Assembly (NCBI GenBank): GCA_020426065.1
Contig: JAGQQT010000093.1
Coordinates: 1 to 11,015 of the forward strand
Length of the DNA stretch: 11,015 bases
Reading direction: 5' to 3'
Origin: Planctomycetaceae bacterium
Lineage (GTDB): Bacteria; Planctomycetota; Planctomycetia; Planctomycetales; Planctomycetaceae
Shown: one piece after another, positions 1 through 7,941 of the stretch
Numbering within the stretch: position 1 is the first letter of the stretch
How the letters are laid out: every line of letters starts with the position of its first letter
Made by a program: the position numbers and the translations under genes
The notes under the pieces: generated by a model
Seen by the model: the letters and a program-made list of their open reading frames with translations, nothing else
Told to the model about the DNA's origin: nothing
The model's database searches: none

Positions 1-1267
1 CTGAAATGGCATCGGCTGCTGCCACCAGCACGGTGTAAATATACTCCGGACGAATATCATCGTGATGACCGGCTGCGGAATGAATCACTTCTTCCGATTC
101 GGAATAGCGTTTCAGGAGGTCCGCTCCGATTGCGGGGTGTCCCCCTTCCATTTCATGATCGGCCGCTTTCCCGATATCGTGCGTAAATCCGCAGCGACGA
201 GCCATGTCTCCGTCCAGCCCCAGCTGTTCTGCCATCATTCCAGTCAGATGAGCAACCTCAATCGAGTGCCGGAGCACGTTCTGGGAGTAACTGACCCGGA
301 AGTTGAGCCGGCCCATGAGTTGGATCAGCTTTTCATGCAGTCCTTGAACTCCTGCTTCCTGAGCCGCCTCCTGGCCCAACCTCATGATCCGCTCATCAAT
401 TTCTTTCTGGCATTCTGCAACGATTTCTTCAATCCGGGTCGGATGAATCCGGCCATCCTGGATTAGACGCTGTAGGGCCATTTTCCCGGCTTCCCGGCGG
501 ACACTGTCGAAGGAGGAAATGATCACCACGCCCGGAGTATCGTCCACAATCACATCCACTCCGGTCAGCTTTTCGAACGCCCGGATATTGCGACCTTCCC
601 GGCCGATGATCCGGCCTTTCATTTCGTCGCTGGGAATATCGATACTCGAAACGGTGATTTCTGAGGTGTGAGCGGAAGCATAACGCTGGACTGCCATGCC
701 GATGATTTCACGGGCTTTGGCGTCACACTGTTCTTTGACTTCTGCTTCGTGCTTGAGAATCTGCTCGCCGGTTTCGTTGCGGAGTTCGGTTTTGAGACGG
801 TCAAGCAGACGTTCGACGGCCTGTTCCCGTTTTAGTCCGCTGATTTTGTAAAGCTCATCCTGCTCCTGTTTAAGGATGCGGGTCAGTTCGGTTTCCCGTT
901 TTTCGGCTGTTTTCAGCCGTTCGTTGAGCCGGTTCTGCATCGACTCAATCATCCGTTCGCGTTTGGAAACATTATCCTGCAGGTCGTCCAGCTGGCTTTC
1001 GCGCTTGTCGAGCTTGCGTTCAACTTCCCGGATTTCATCCCGCTGACGGGCCAGCTCTTCATCAAGCTGTTCGCGCCGTTTTAGAGAATCTTCCTTGGCT
1101 TCGAGTTCACCAGTTTTCCTGATGGACTCGGCTTCACGCCTGGCGTCCTGCACGATTTCTTCTTTGGAGCGGTAAGCACCCCCCAGGCGTACGCGTTCGA
1201 AGGCGTAGCCGAACAGCACTCCCAGAACGAGAGCGATTCCGCCCGCGATATAGACCTCGGATCCCAT
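1..1267 (-). CDS. rny: Ribonuclease Y (partial, C-terminus off the left edge)
   Basis: RNase Y is a membrane-anchored endoribonuclease that starts mRNA decay. I translated 422 codons from the ATG at 1265-1267 down to the edge. In order the protein shows an N-terminal membrane segment (about residues 4-22), a long charged coiled coil (about 30-190), a KH RNA-binding domain with the [10 protein letters not shown] loop (about 218-227), and the metal-dependent HD domain with HSIEVAH (from residue 334), THDIGKA (H363, D364) and GHHDD. It stops at the family's conserved AAADAIS stretch, so compared with the roughly 520-residue Bacillus protein about 100 residues are missing. The start is supported by GGAG seven bases upstream and by the membrane anchor following at once. 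The neighbouring tilS is divergent, so rny has its own promoter somewhere in the 708-bp gap. Family assignment is very secure. Confidence 0.96.
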   Translation of the reverse strand, partial: MGSEVYIAGGIALVLGVLFGYAFERVRLGGAYRSKEEIVQDARREAESIRKTGELEAKEDSLKRREQLDEELARQRDEIREVERKLDKRESQLDDLQDNVSKRERMIESMQNRLNERLKTAEKRETELTRILKQEQDELYKISGLKREQAVERLLDRLKTELRNETGEQILKHEAEVKEQCDAKAREIIGMAVQRYASAHTSEITVSSIDIPSDEMKGRIIGREGRNIRAFEKLTGVDVIVDDTPGVVIISSFDSVRREAGKMALQRLIQDGRIHPTRIEEIVAECQKEIDERIMRLGQEAAQEAGVQGLHEKLIQLMGRLNFRVSYSQNVLRHSIEVAHLTGMMAEQLGLDGDMARRCGFTHDIGKAADHEMEGGHPAIGADLLKRYSESEEVIHSAAGHHDDIRPEYIYTVLVAAADAIS

Positions 1268-1975
1268 CGGTATTCTCCGACTGGGAGGTCATTTAATCAC
1301 TTGTTACACTTTTCAGCCGAGACAGGAACCACCCAGGCACAGAACGCGCCTGATGTGTGCAGGAAGACAGAATTTGGTACTGCAACAGTCTGCGATACAG
1401 GGATCCGGTTGTTGTTGCCGGAGTCCGGACAGGATTTCCAGCTGTGGTCTGCACCAGACAGCCGAAAACAGCGGCAGCCAAAAAAACTGCCACAGCGGGA
1501 ACAATCCCCAGCCTTGAGAGGGAGTCGGGTATTCTCTGAACAGTCCGCGCAGCAACGCAGCTTCAGCCCGTTCACACCATAACTGGTTATGAACGGCCAG
1601 ACACCATCTCAGAATTGTGAAGAGCAGGGACGCAATCACTGTTTCACCTTCGACAGTAACATTCTGTCTCCCCAGCCATCCTGAACTGGACAGACGTGAC
1701 TTCCCGGACCTGGTATGAAGAATCAAACGGTCTCTGGGAACAAGGACACATCATGAACGGGAACAACCGGAAATCCGGCCTCTAACCCGTTTCGATGCTG
1801 AAACGACCTCTCAGTTTCTGTAAGTTGTGATGATTTCAGACGTTTCGCATACCTCGGCATGCAGCTCGTCTGTCTGTTTCTCTTGTCCATATCTTAACGG
1901 GACCGAATTCATTATCAACCAAACCCCCGTTCCCAGTCAGCGGGAAGACCTTGGTTCTGTTTTCTGCCAGTCGGT
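1268..1975. other. 708-bp intergenic region between divergent rny and tilS
   Basis: No convincing gene is present. On the minus strand all three frames are open over much of 1293-1640. The longest runs from a TTG at 1726 to 1313; a GTG at 1639 with an AAGGTG-like site ahead would give 108 residues. None resembles a family I know and the frames contradict each other. The region also carries several hairpin-capable repeats: 1401-1426, 1441-1462, 1473-1491, 1756-1791 and 1788-1805. It must contain the promoters of rny and tilS, but no clear -35/-10 pair stands out. It could hold a small RNA or a decayed gene; neither is shown. Confidence 0.6.
1788..1805. repeat. 18-bp inverted repeat upstream of tilS
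   Basis: CGTTTC (1788-1793) and GAAACG (1800-1805) form a perfect 6-bp inverted repeat around a 6-base centre, GATGCT. A further CGTTTC lies at 1841-1846 and could pair with the same GAAACG. The repeat sits about 170 bp ahead of tilS and overlaps a weaker structure, AACGGG (1756-1761) with CCCGTT (1786-1791). It may be an operator or a leader hairpin. The sequence itself is certain and the function is inference. Confidence 0.4.
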
Positions 1976-3001
1976 GTGATGCATCAGATCGAATCAACCA
2001 TAAAACGGTTTCTCAACCACAGGAAAGCTCCGCAGACTCCCTGCCTGATTGCCGTCTCCGGAGGGGCGGACAGTGTGGCCCTGCTACGGGTGATGGTTAC
2101 CTGTATACCAGACACTAGCCAGTTGAAAGTGGCTCATTTTCAGCATGGCACCCGCCCCGACTCCGTCCATGATCAGGTATGGGTGGCAAGATTGTGTGCT
2201 CAGTTGGGGGTTGAATTCTGGACAAATGCCCATAAGGGAGTCTCCCAGTATCGGGTCAGTGATCTGGAATCCGTGACCAGCGCGGCCTCGCAACTGGTGG
2301 TAGCCAGTGAGGCCACCTTGCGGGAGCAGCGCTATCAGTTTCTACAGGATGTGGCCCGGCAGTCTGGTTGTCCGTACCTCCTGACCGCTCATCACGCTGA
2401 TGATCAGATCGAAACGGTGGTCCATCATCTGCTGCGGGGGACAGGCTTGCGTGGCTTGTCCGGCATTCCGGAGCACCGTCAGCTGAGTGAAGATCTGGAG
2501 TTGCTGCGTCCGCTCCTTACTCTCCGGAGAAAGCAGATCCTCGAATACCTCGAATCCCTGGGGCAGGATTACCTGACGGACTCCACAAATTTCGAGACGA
2601 CCTTCACCCGGAATCGCCTTCGTCACGAACTGTTGCCGTTGCTGGCTCAATTCGAACCTCAGTTCGCCGAGCATCTGCTCGAACTGTCTGAACATGCCCA
2701 AGAAGTACAGACTTATCATCAGGAACTGGTTTTGCGGGTCCTGGGCGAAGCGGTCCTCTCACGCAGTGCCGATTATGTCCGCCTGCTCAGCCGCCCGCTC
2801 CAGGCATTACCGGATTTTCTCATTCGCGAAACTTTTGTCGAACTCTGGTCTCAACAAAAGTGGAGCCGCGGCCCCATGACGCGACCGGACTGGGAGCGGC
2901 TGGCCAGACTGGTTCATCAGGAGAAGGGGAGCGAATCTCTTCCTGCACAGATGTTTGCCGAACGCCGCGCTGAAATGCTGGTGATCTCACAGAATGCGTG
3001 A
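1976..3001 (+). CDS. tilS: tRNA(Ile)-lysidine synthase
   Basis: TilS uses ATP and lysine to convert C34 of the CAU-anticodon tRNA-Ile to lysidine, switching both its decoding and its charging from Met to Ile. The P-loop-like pyrophosphatase motif SGGADS is at residues 28-33. HFQHGTRPDS matches the family's HxNHGLR..S motif. TAHHADDQIET (137-147) followed by LLRGTGLRGLSGI is diagnostic, as are the later DSTN and RNRLRHELLP motifs. At 341 residues it is a short form: it has the catalytic domain and a helical domain but lacks the long C-terminal tRNA-binding region of the 432-residue E. coli enzyme. The frame opens GTG-ATG, so translation may begin at 1976 or at the ATG at 1979; no strong ribosome site is visible. 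It is the only plus-strand gene here, divergent from rny and convergent with mutL. Confidence 0.95.
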   Translation: MMHQIESTIKRFLNHRKAPQTPCLIAVSGGADSVALLRVMVTCIPDTSQLKVAHFQHGTRPDSVHDQVWVARLCAQLGVEFWTNAHKGVSQYRVSDLESVTSAASQLVVASEATLREQRYQFLQDVARQSGCPYLLTAHHADDQIETVVHHLLRGTGLRGLSGIPEHRQLSEDLELLRPLLTLRRKQILEYLESLGQDYLTDSTNFETTFTRNRLRHELLPLLAQFEPQFAEHLLELSEHAQEVQTYHQELVLRVLGEAVLSRSADYVRLLSRPLQALPDFLIRETFVELWSQQKWSRGPMTRPDWERLARLVHQEKGSESLPAQMFAERRAEMLVISQNA

Positions 3002-3028
3002 ATTGTTGCTCCGGCTGGTCAGGGAATT

Positions 3029-4984
3029 TCAAATGCCCAGTCGGCCAAACTGTCGATCCAGATCCTCGCGGCTCAACACGAGTGCAGTCGGCCGGCCGTG
3101 TGGACAGTGATGAGCATCATCCACTTCATCCCGCTGCGCAAGCAATGCGAGGATTTCCTCTGTCGTCAGGCGTTGCCCCGCCTTGATCGCCGCTTTGCAG
3201 GCCATCATGTGGAGAGCGGAGTCCAGCAGATCCCGGCGAGTCACCCCTTCCGCATCTTCAAAACGATCAGCAAATTCGAGCAATGTCGCTTCAATCGCAT
3301 TTCGTCCCAGAAAGACAGGATGCGAATTGACGGCAATCAGATCGCCACCGAATTCGCCAATATCAAATCCCATCTCGGCCAGCAGGTCCTGATGTTCGAG
3401 CAATAATCCGATCTTGCGGGCTTCGAGCGGGAATGTGAGGGGAATCAGCAGTTTCTGGACTTCCACACTTCCAGAGAGCACAGTCTTGCGGAATCGTTCG
3501 TAAAGAACACGTTCATGCAGTGCATGTTGATCGATCACGGTTAAACCCTGATCGGTACTCAACACGAGGTAGCAGTCATCCACCTGCAGTGCCGGCACTC
3601 CGCTCGAGATCGAATGAACTGGAACTGGCTCGGCAGGTTTCGCTGTTGGTGCTGGTGTCGGTGTTTGTCGTTGCTCCGAATCTAACACACGCTCCTCAAC
3701 CAGATCCGTGGTATCCTGAATAGAAAGGAGCGGAGAGTCAGATCCTTCCGCACTCAGTGAAGAGTGTGAAACCGGGTGCTCTGAGGCATATTCCTGCGTC
3801 ATTGTCGAAACAGGAGCCTGCGGAAAGGCTGTAGCAGTCGGTTCTGCCGTGAACTGTTGAGTCACCTGATGAGCCAGTTGTGAACGGGCCCAGGAGACAA
3901 GATCCTGTTCGACTTTGCGTTGTTTGTCGCGTGTTTCTTCCGGTGAGGCTTTGGCTCCACTTGGTAACGCGAGTTGACTTTGCAGATCAGCCTTGAGGAA
4001 CTGGGAGCGAAGTGTGGACAGAAGCAGGCGGAAAATTTGCTGGGGATCACGAAAGCGAACCTCGGCCTTGGTCGGATGGACGTTGACATCGACCTGCTCG
4101 CTCGGCATTTCGAGGAACAGAAACGAAATGGGATATCGCCCGGACATCAGCAGTCCACGATAGGCTTCCGTCAACGCATGCTGCAACGAGCGATCCTGAA
4201 TGAACCGACCGTTCAGAAACAGATACTGCGACTTGCGTGTGGCCTTGTGCTGGCTGGGATGTCCCACGTAACCCCACAGGCGGATTCCCATCTGTTCGGC
4301 CTCGATGGGAATCATCTTGTCGACAACTTCAGATCCGAAAAAATACAGCAGTCGCGTCCGCAGGTCTGCACCACCTGGAAGCCGATGAACGGTTTTCTGT
4401 TGATGGGTGAGCGTGAGATCGAGCCGGGGATGAGCCAGCGCCAGTCGGGTAAAATGTTCGGCAATGTAACCGAATTCCGTGCCCGGTTTTTTGAGAAACT
4501 TGCGGCGGACAGGTGTATTGTGAAACAGCTTCCGGATTTCAATCTGCGTTCCCGGTGCACAACCGGTTGGCCGAATCTCACTCCGCTGGCCAAACAGAAC
4601 GGACAGTTCCGAACCCATCATCGAATCGGGAACACGACTGCTGATCCGGAATTGACTCACTTCCGCAATTGAGGCCAGTGCCTCGCCGCGAAACCCCATC
4701 GTTTGGACGCGAAACAGATCATCTGCCTGCTTGAGTTTGCTGGTTGCGTGGCTGGTGACCGCCAGCGGCAGTTCCTCAGGAGGGATGCCTTCCCCGTCAT
4801 CGGCCACGCGGATCAGTTCCATGCCCCCTTCTTCAATATCAATGGTGATCCGGCTCGCCAGCGCATCGATACTGTTTTCCAGCAGTTCTTTCAGTACGCT
4901 CGCAGGTCGCTCAATCACCTCTCCAGCGGCGATCTGATTCACCACTGCCGGGGAGAGCAACTCAATTTTGTGCGGGCGATCCAT
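3029..4984 (-). CDS. mutL: DNA mismatch repair protein MutL, endonuclease type
   Basis: MutL couples mismatch recognition by MutS to strand removal. The N-terminal GHKL ATPase domain shows [18 protein letters not shown] (E33 and N37 in the catalytic and Mg positions), DDGEGI (62-67), TSHATSKL (77-84) and GFRGEAL (97-103). A proline-, serine- and glutamate-rich linker covers about residues 345-455. The C-terminal domain carries the metal-dependent nicking motif DQHA(X)2E(X)4E from D485, then ACKAAIKAG (595-603), CPHGRP (627-632) and FGR (646-648). This is the full set expected of a MutL that nicks DNA itself in organisms without MutH. An in-frame ATG at 5044 would add 20 residues. I chose 4984 because the family begins directly at the [14 protein letters not shown] sequence and GGAG lies 10 bases upstream. 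Length 651 is normal. Confidence 0.96.
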   Translation of the reverse strand: MDRPHKIELLSPAVVNQIAAGEVIERPASVLKELLENSIDALASRITIDIEEGGMELIRVADDGEGIPPEELPLAVTSHATSKLKQADDLFRVQTMGFRGEALASIAEVSQFRISSRVPDSMMGSELSVLFGQRSEIRPTGCAPGTQIEIRKLFHNTPVRRKFLKKPGTEFGYIAEHFTRLALAHPRLDLTLTHQQKTVHRLPGGADLRTRLLYFFGSEVVDKMIPIEAEQMGIRLWGYVGHPSQHKATRKSQYLFLNGRFIQDRSLQHALTEAYRGLLMSGRYPISFLFLEMPSEQVDVNVHPTKAEVRFRDPQQIFRLLLSTLRSQFLKADLQSQLALPSGAKASPEETRDKQRKVEQDLVSWARSQLAHQVTQQFTAEPTATAFPQAPVSTMTQEYASEHPVSHSSLSAEGSDSPLLSIQDTTDLVEERVLDSEQRQTPTPAPTAKPAEPVPVHSISSGVPALQVDDCYLVLSTDQGLTVIDQHALHERVLYERFRKTVLSGSVEVQKLLIPLTFPLEARKIGLLLEHQDLLAEMGFDIGEFGGDLIAVNSHPVFLGRNAIEATLLEFADRFEDAEGVTRRDLLDSALHMMACKAAIKAGQRLTTEEILALLAQRDEVDDAHHCPHGRPTALVLSREDLDRQFGRLGI

Positions 4985-5088
4985 CCTGTTCCAACTCCGT
5001 TGTTGTCTTCCATTTCTGCTGACCGGGAACGGGATACCTGGCATTTCTGGTCCAGATCCGGACTGCTCCCGGGGGCTTCGAAAATGCC

Positions 5089-5115
5089 ATTATAAGCAAT
5101 TCTGAAGAAAAGCAA
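5089..5115 (-). promoter_or_regulatory. Candidate mutL promoter
   Basis: Read on the minus strand there is a perfect -10 box TATAAT (plus-strand 5089-5094) preceded, with a 15-bp spacer, by TTGCTT (5110-5115), a weak -35 match (3 of 6). Transcription would begin near 5082, giving a leader of about 98 bases to the mutL ATG at 4984. A direct repeat, AAGCAATTC, occurs at 5094-5102 and 5110-5118 and overlaps the spacer and -35. The -10 box is exact; use as a promoter is inferred. Confidence 0.5.
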
Positions 5116-5203
5116 TTCCGGGCTGTTTCAGGTGTCAAAGCCCTGTATTTCAGGCGGGGCAGCGGTTACCAACTCTGGTGAAGAGCCGGTACGAAGAATT
5201 TGT

Positions 5204-5878
5204 TCAGGCAGCTTTCGCGAGTTCTTCCTGGCGGGTCAGCGGGCGATAGAGGATCGCATTGCGCTGTTTTCCCACAACTTCCGCCGCTCCACATTCCCTG
5301 AGGCAGTACGCAATTTTCTGTGCAGAATTGCGATGAATCCCCAGAGCGGCAGCCAAGTCGGCCGTCGTAAACTCATCAGGCAGTTCGGCCGGAAGCAGTC
5401 GATACAGATCGGTTGCGAGTCGCAAGGTTCGGATGCCGTGGATCTGTCTGAGTGAGCGATCATCAACCCGATACCCTTTTCGGGTTCGCTTGCGGCCGGG
5501 CCTTCGGCGTTCTTCAATGTCAATCAGCAGGATCTCGAGCGTGAGATTGGGCTGAGGAAAGGTTCGGGTAAAATGAACCAGTTCATCAAACAGATCGAGC
5601 CAGGAGCCGATGTGTCGGCTGTGTGTTGTTCCAACCACACGATTCCATTTCAGAGTCGTGATCTGTTTTCTGGCGATGATCGGTTTTACGACCGTGACGG
5701 GGTGTTCCTGACAAAGTTCATTGACCTTGTCACGTAACGCTGCCAGGGAACTGCACTGAATTTCGATGAGACGATCGGGGAGTCGGACGTCAATCCGGTA
5801 GGATCCCAGTTGAGCTTCCGTGGAACTGGAATGCTGCTGATAGTGTGCCTTGAGTTGCTGGTGAAGCGTTGTTTCCAT
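5204..5878 (-). CDS. Uncharacterised protein: PD-(D/E)XK nuclease-like N-terminus plus C-terminal winged helix
   Basis: I do not recognise a named family. Residues 26-44 read YRIDV...LIEIQCSS, the arrangement D-(X8)-E-X-Q (D30, E39, Q41) seen at the active site of PD-(D/E)XK-fold nucleases, notably the EIQ variant found in CoiA-like proteins. A helix and a strand (VTVVKPII, 61-68) follow, as that fold predicts. A strongly basic stretch, RRRPGRKRTRKGYR, lies at 124-137. Residues 168-214 (EFTTADLAAALGIHRNSAQK...) look like a winged helix-turn-helix ending in a two-stranded wing. A DNA-binding or DNA-cutting role is therefore plausible but inferred. The start at 5878 has GGAGG 12 bases upstream; a TTG at 5890 is too close to that site. 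It lies upstream of mutL on the same strand, but the 219-bp gap with its own promoter argues against one operon. Confidence 0.8.
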   Translation of the reverse strand: METTLHQQLKAHYQQHSSSTEAQLGSYRIDVRLPDRLIEIQCSSLAALRDKVNELCQEHPVTVVKPIIARKQITTLKWNRVVGTTHSRHIGSWLDLFDELVHFTRTFPQPNLTLEILLIDIEERRRPGRKRTRKGYRVDDRSLRQIHGIRTLRLATDLYRLLPAELPDEFTTADLAAALGIHRNSAQKIAYCLRECGAAEVVGKQRNAILYRPLTRQEELAKAA

Positions 5879-5952
5879 CCTGGGTGGCAACCTCCCTGCT
5901 GCCTTGAATCGTGTTGACTCGAATGATCAATCCTGCTGGCCAGTGTGCCCCC

Positions 5953-5961
5953 ATCATACCA
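5953..5961 (-). promoter_or_regulatory. Candidate extended -10 promoter for the 5204-5878 gene
   Basis: On the minus strand the bases read TGG followed by TATGAT, an extended -10 (TGn plus a 5-of-6 match to TATAAT), just past the stop codon of the upstream lipoprotein gene. No good -35 is visible, which extended -10 promoters tolerate. Transcription would begin near 5946, about 68 bases before the ATG at 5878. The motif match is direct; promoter activity is inferred. Confidence 0.35.
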
Positions 5962-5962
5962 T

Positions 5963-6781
5963 TCAGCGGGAAGCCTGCTGCTGAATTTGTGTTTTCGAGC
6001 TTCGACCAATTATGGCAGATTGATCTTCCAGCGACCAGACCAGGTCTGTGTCGGACCCGCTGGTGGGCATTTCTTCAAAGGGAACACCATATTCTTCGAT
6101 CGCATCGACGATGTCAGCCAAGGGGTCACGCAGACAATCTTCGGGAACAAAACGGGAAATGACGTCCATATGCCGCAGCATGAAGTCCCTGTTTTCGTCC
6201 GGGACATCGAGCAGATCACGGGCGCGATCCACTCGCGTAATCCAGGCTGCCTCACGCAGCACTTCAAATTGATGCTCTGGAAGCAGGGATGCAAAGACTT
6301 CTTCCCGTTTCTGTAGCTGAGAAACCTGGGCCTGGCCCCGACGAATTGTATCCCGCAGTTCATCTACTGTGGGGGCATTGGTGCGGGCCATCGCCATGCA
6401 GATACTTTCGGCAATTCCCATGAACTGAGCAGTCGACAGTTGCTCTTTCTCCAGCAGATGCTGCAGGCGGCGATGGTTGTTCAGTTTGGCGATCACGATA
6501 TCGTTCAGCCATTGTCTTTCCGTCCGCTTCTGTTCCTCCTTGACCAGTCCAGAGATGGACAGTTCGCGGTCCAGATCCCACTCGGGAACACTCGAAAACA
6601 ATGAGGGTAACGGAGGCAGACGATGATCCGGCAGCGCATTGACAATCCGCAGATACTGGTTGACTTCGTTAACGGTCAACAGTTCTCGCGGATGCTTGAC
6701 CTCATGAAAGATGCGTTCATCACCCGAACACCCCATCAGGGTGAGAATGACCAGCATCAGGCAAGGGTAAAGGGTACGCAT
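5963..6781 (-). CDS. Predicted lipoprotein of unknown function
   Basis: The 272-residue product begins with a short signal peptide: a basic residue, a hydrophobic stretch (about residues 4-16) and the lipobox LMGC with the candidate lipidated cysteine at 18, followed by SGDE. M at the position two before Cys is unusual but tolerated. The mature part is charged and mainly helical by eye, with coiled-coil-like stretches around residues 78-115 and 145-165, and ends in a polar, glutamine-rich tail. It has no catalytic motif or family I recognise. The protein should be exported and anchored in a membrane, with an unknown task. The ATG at 6781 is chosen because it puts the signal peptide at the N-terminus; only a weak ribosome site is visible. 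Its 3' end abuts the promoter candidate of the next gene. Confidence 0.8.
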   Translation of the reverse strand: MRTLYPCLMLVILTLMGCSGDERIFHEVKHPRELLTVNEVNQYLRIVNALPDHRLPPLPSLFSSVPEWDLDRELSISGLVKEEQKRTERQWLNDIVIAKLNNHRRLQHLLEKEQLSTAQFMGIAESICMAMARTNAPTVDELRDTIRRGQAQVSQLQKREEVFASLLPEHQFEVLREAAWITRVDRARDLLDVPDENRDFMLRHMDVISRFVPEDCLRDPLADIVDAIEEYGVPFEEMPTSGSDTDLVWSLEDQSAIIGRSSKTQIQQQASR

Positions 6782-7096
6782 TGGTTTGGATCAGCCTGTG
6801 CAGGTGTAAAACAATTCGGTAACACGCTTTGTTTCAAGCTTAGTTCGAATTCTTCAACTGGTAAGAGAGCAAGACCTGGCTCTTGGGAAATGCTCAGCGT
6901 GTGAAGTGTTTTCGAATCACTTCTTAAGTCAGTTATCGAATGACTCGCAGGCTTACTGCAGCAGAGTCGGGCTCATCGCTGTAACCGGCACACCCGAAAT
7001 AATCCCGATTCTGCCTAAAACCGGTTCATTTGCTGAAACCGGTCGGCAAGATTGCTCTGGAACAGTGACTGCATCCTGCGCAGGAAAGCAACCTGT
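6782..7096. other. 315-bp intergenic region with hairpins and a repeated TCGAAT motif
   Basis: I see no gene here. On the 7097 side lies a terminator-like hairpin (7017-7043). Further on, TCGAAT occurs three times (6845-6850, 6912-6917, 6936-6941). The second and third copies sit within or across the loops of inverted repeats: GAAGTG/CACTTC (6903-6908 and 6918-6923) and AGTCA/TGACT (6927-6931 and 6941-6945). Another small inverted repeat is AGAGC/GCTCT (6866-6870 and 6879-6883). The promoter of the lipoprotein gene is expected here, but I found no convincing -35/-10 pair. Confidence 0.5.
7017..7043 (-). terminator. Candidate intrinsic terminator of the membrane-protein gene
   Basis: On the minus strand, ACCGGTTTCA (7043 to 7034) and TGAACCGGT (7028 to 7020) pair across a 5-base loop, GCAAA, with one bulged base. 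A short TTTT run (7020 to 7017) overlaps and follows the stem. It lies about 55 bases past the stop codon at 7097. The T run is short, so termination may be weak. Confidence 0.4.
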
Positions 7097-7882
7097 TCAG
7101 GGAGTTGGCTTCGGCTGATCGGTTAACCCGGACCCTGCGGCAGGACTTGAAACTTCCGACGCGGGCGATGTCGCTGTGGTTTGCTCAGATGTGGGCTGCT
7201 GATTGTGAGGAAGATTGAATTCTTCACGAAGCTGTTCGCGGCGAATGGCAACCTGTTTATCAAATTCTGCCAGGGCATCCATTGCCCGATCCCTTGAGGT
7301 CACCAGACCGATAATCAGGTACTGGGTAATTGCAAAGCCGTAGCAGATCCAGCCAACCGAACCCAGAAAGATAGTGCACAGAATCGCAAACACGGGAGAA
7401 GAGCGATTCAGATGCTGGCAGACCACTCCTTTGGCGATCGGGCGGAACTGACGACGGAGTGATTTCCAGAATCCCAGCTGGCGGTCGTACTGGAACTTTG
7501 GTGGACCAGGATGAATGATCGCAAACAGTTCCTGGTCTGGCATCATTTCGATCACACCGATCGCCATCATAATTCGCAGCCCGGTCACCCAGGGATTATT
7601 CAGTTCCATCTCTCCGGAAGTAGCGGCTCCTGTCAGATGATCAACCCAGGAAAACATCGTCATTTCGAGGTTCTTGGTGGCAGCCAGCAGCACCAGAGAG
7701 GCCTTGAACCATTGTTCGAGATCTTTTTCCAGCTCATCATCCATTTCCTGGACGCGGCAGATTCTCTTCAGCACGAAACGGAAAATCGGAATGGCGATCA
7801 CACCGAGCAGCAGACGAAACAGTGGGCGCAGCACCGGAGCCAGTATTTTGGCCTGATACAAAATCCGGAGCAGACTACCCAT
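7097..7882 (-). CDS. Predicted membrane protein of unknown function
   Basis: The 261-residue product has a hydrophobic N-terminal segment (about 21-38), an acidic turn (DDELEKDLE), a moderately hydrophobic middle that includes [19 protein letters not shown], and a strong hydrophobic stretch at 162-194 long enough for one or two membrane helices. The last 67 residues are charged, then rich in Q, T, S and P, and look disordered. I recognise no enzyme or transporter motif. I chose the ATG at 7882 because AAGGA lies 8 bases upstream; a GTG at 7927 would add 15 residues but falls inside the hairpin at 7920-7941. The gene is flanked by structured intergenic DNA on both sides and is probably its own transcription unit. 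Confidence 0.78.
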   Translation of the reverse strand: MGSLLRILYQAKILAPVLRPLFRLLLGVIAIPIFRFVLKRICRVQEMDDELEKDLEQWFKASLVLLAATKNLEMTMFSWVDHLTGAATSGEMELNNPWVTGLRIMMAIGVIEMMPDQELFAIIHPGPPKFQYDRQLGFWKSLRRQFRPIAKGVVCQHLNRSSPVFAILCTIFLGSVGWICYGFAITQYLIIGLVTSRDRAMDALAEFDKQVAIRREQLREEFNLPHNQQPTSEQTTATSPASEVSSPAAGSGLTDQPKPTP

Positions 7883-7910
7883 TCTCGAATCCTTGAGTGA
7901 ACGGGGGTAA

Positions 7911-7941
7911 CAAAACAAAGGAATCACTGAAAGGTGATTCT
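7911..7941 (-). terminator. Terminator-like hairpin upstream of the membrane-protein gene
   Basis: GAATCAC and GTGATTC (plus-strand 7921-7927 and 7934-7940) form a perfect 7-bp stem with a 6-base loop. On the minus strand the stem is followed by CTTTGTTTTG (7920 to 7911). It could end the transcript coming from 8108-8554, or act as an attenuator in the leader of the 7097-7882 gene, whose ATG is 38 bases on. The plus strand has no T run after the stem, so the minus orientation is favoured. Confidence 0.45.

Noticed and set aside
62..466. 134-residue plus-strand open frame
   Set aside because: Antisense shadow of the HD domain of rny.
1860..1975. tilS promoter such as TTGTCC with CATTAT or TATCTT
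   Set aside because: Spacing is wrong (about 21 bp) or the -10 matches only 4 of 6, so it is not distinguishable from background.
3002..3028. Bidirectional terminator between the tilS and mutL stops
   Set aside because: Only a weak GAATT/AATTC match is visible, with no stable stem and no T run.
3974..4672. 232-residue plus-strand open frame
   Set aside because: It lies wholly inside mutL on the opposite strand. The mutL frame carries all family motifs and this one carries none.
6010..6581. Extra minus-strand frames inside the lipoprotein gene
   Set aside because: Out-of-frame shadows with no ribosome site. The lipoprotein frame has a signal peptide and consistent composition.
6782..6840. 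TTGAAA with TTGTTT as a promoter for the lipoprotein gene
   Set aside because: The spacing is 17 bp but the -10 is too poor to support a call.
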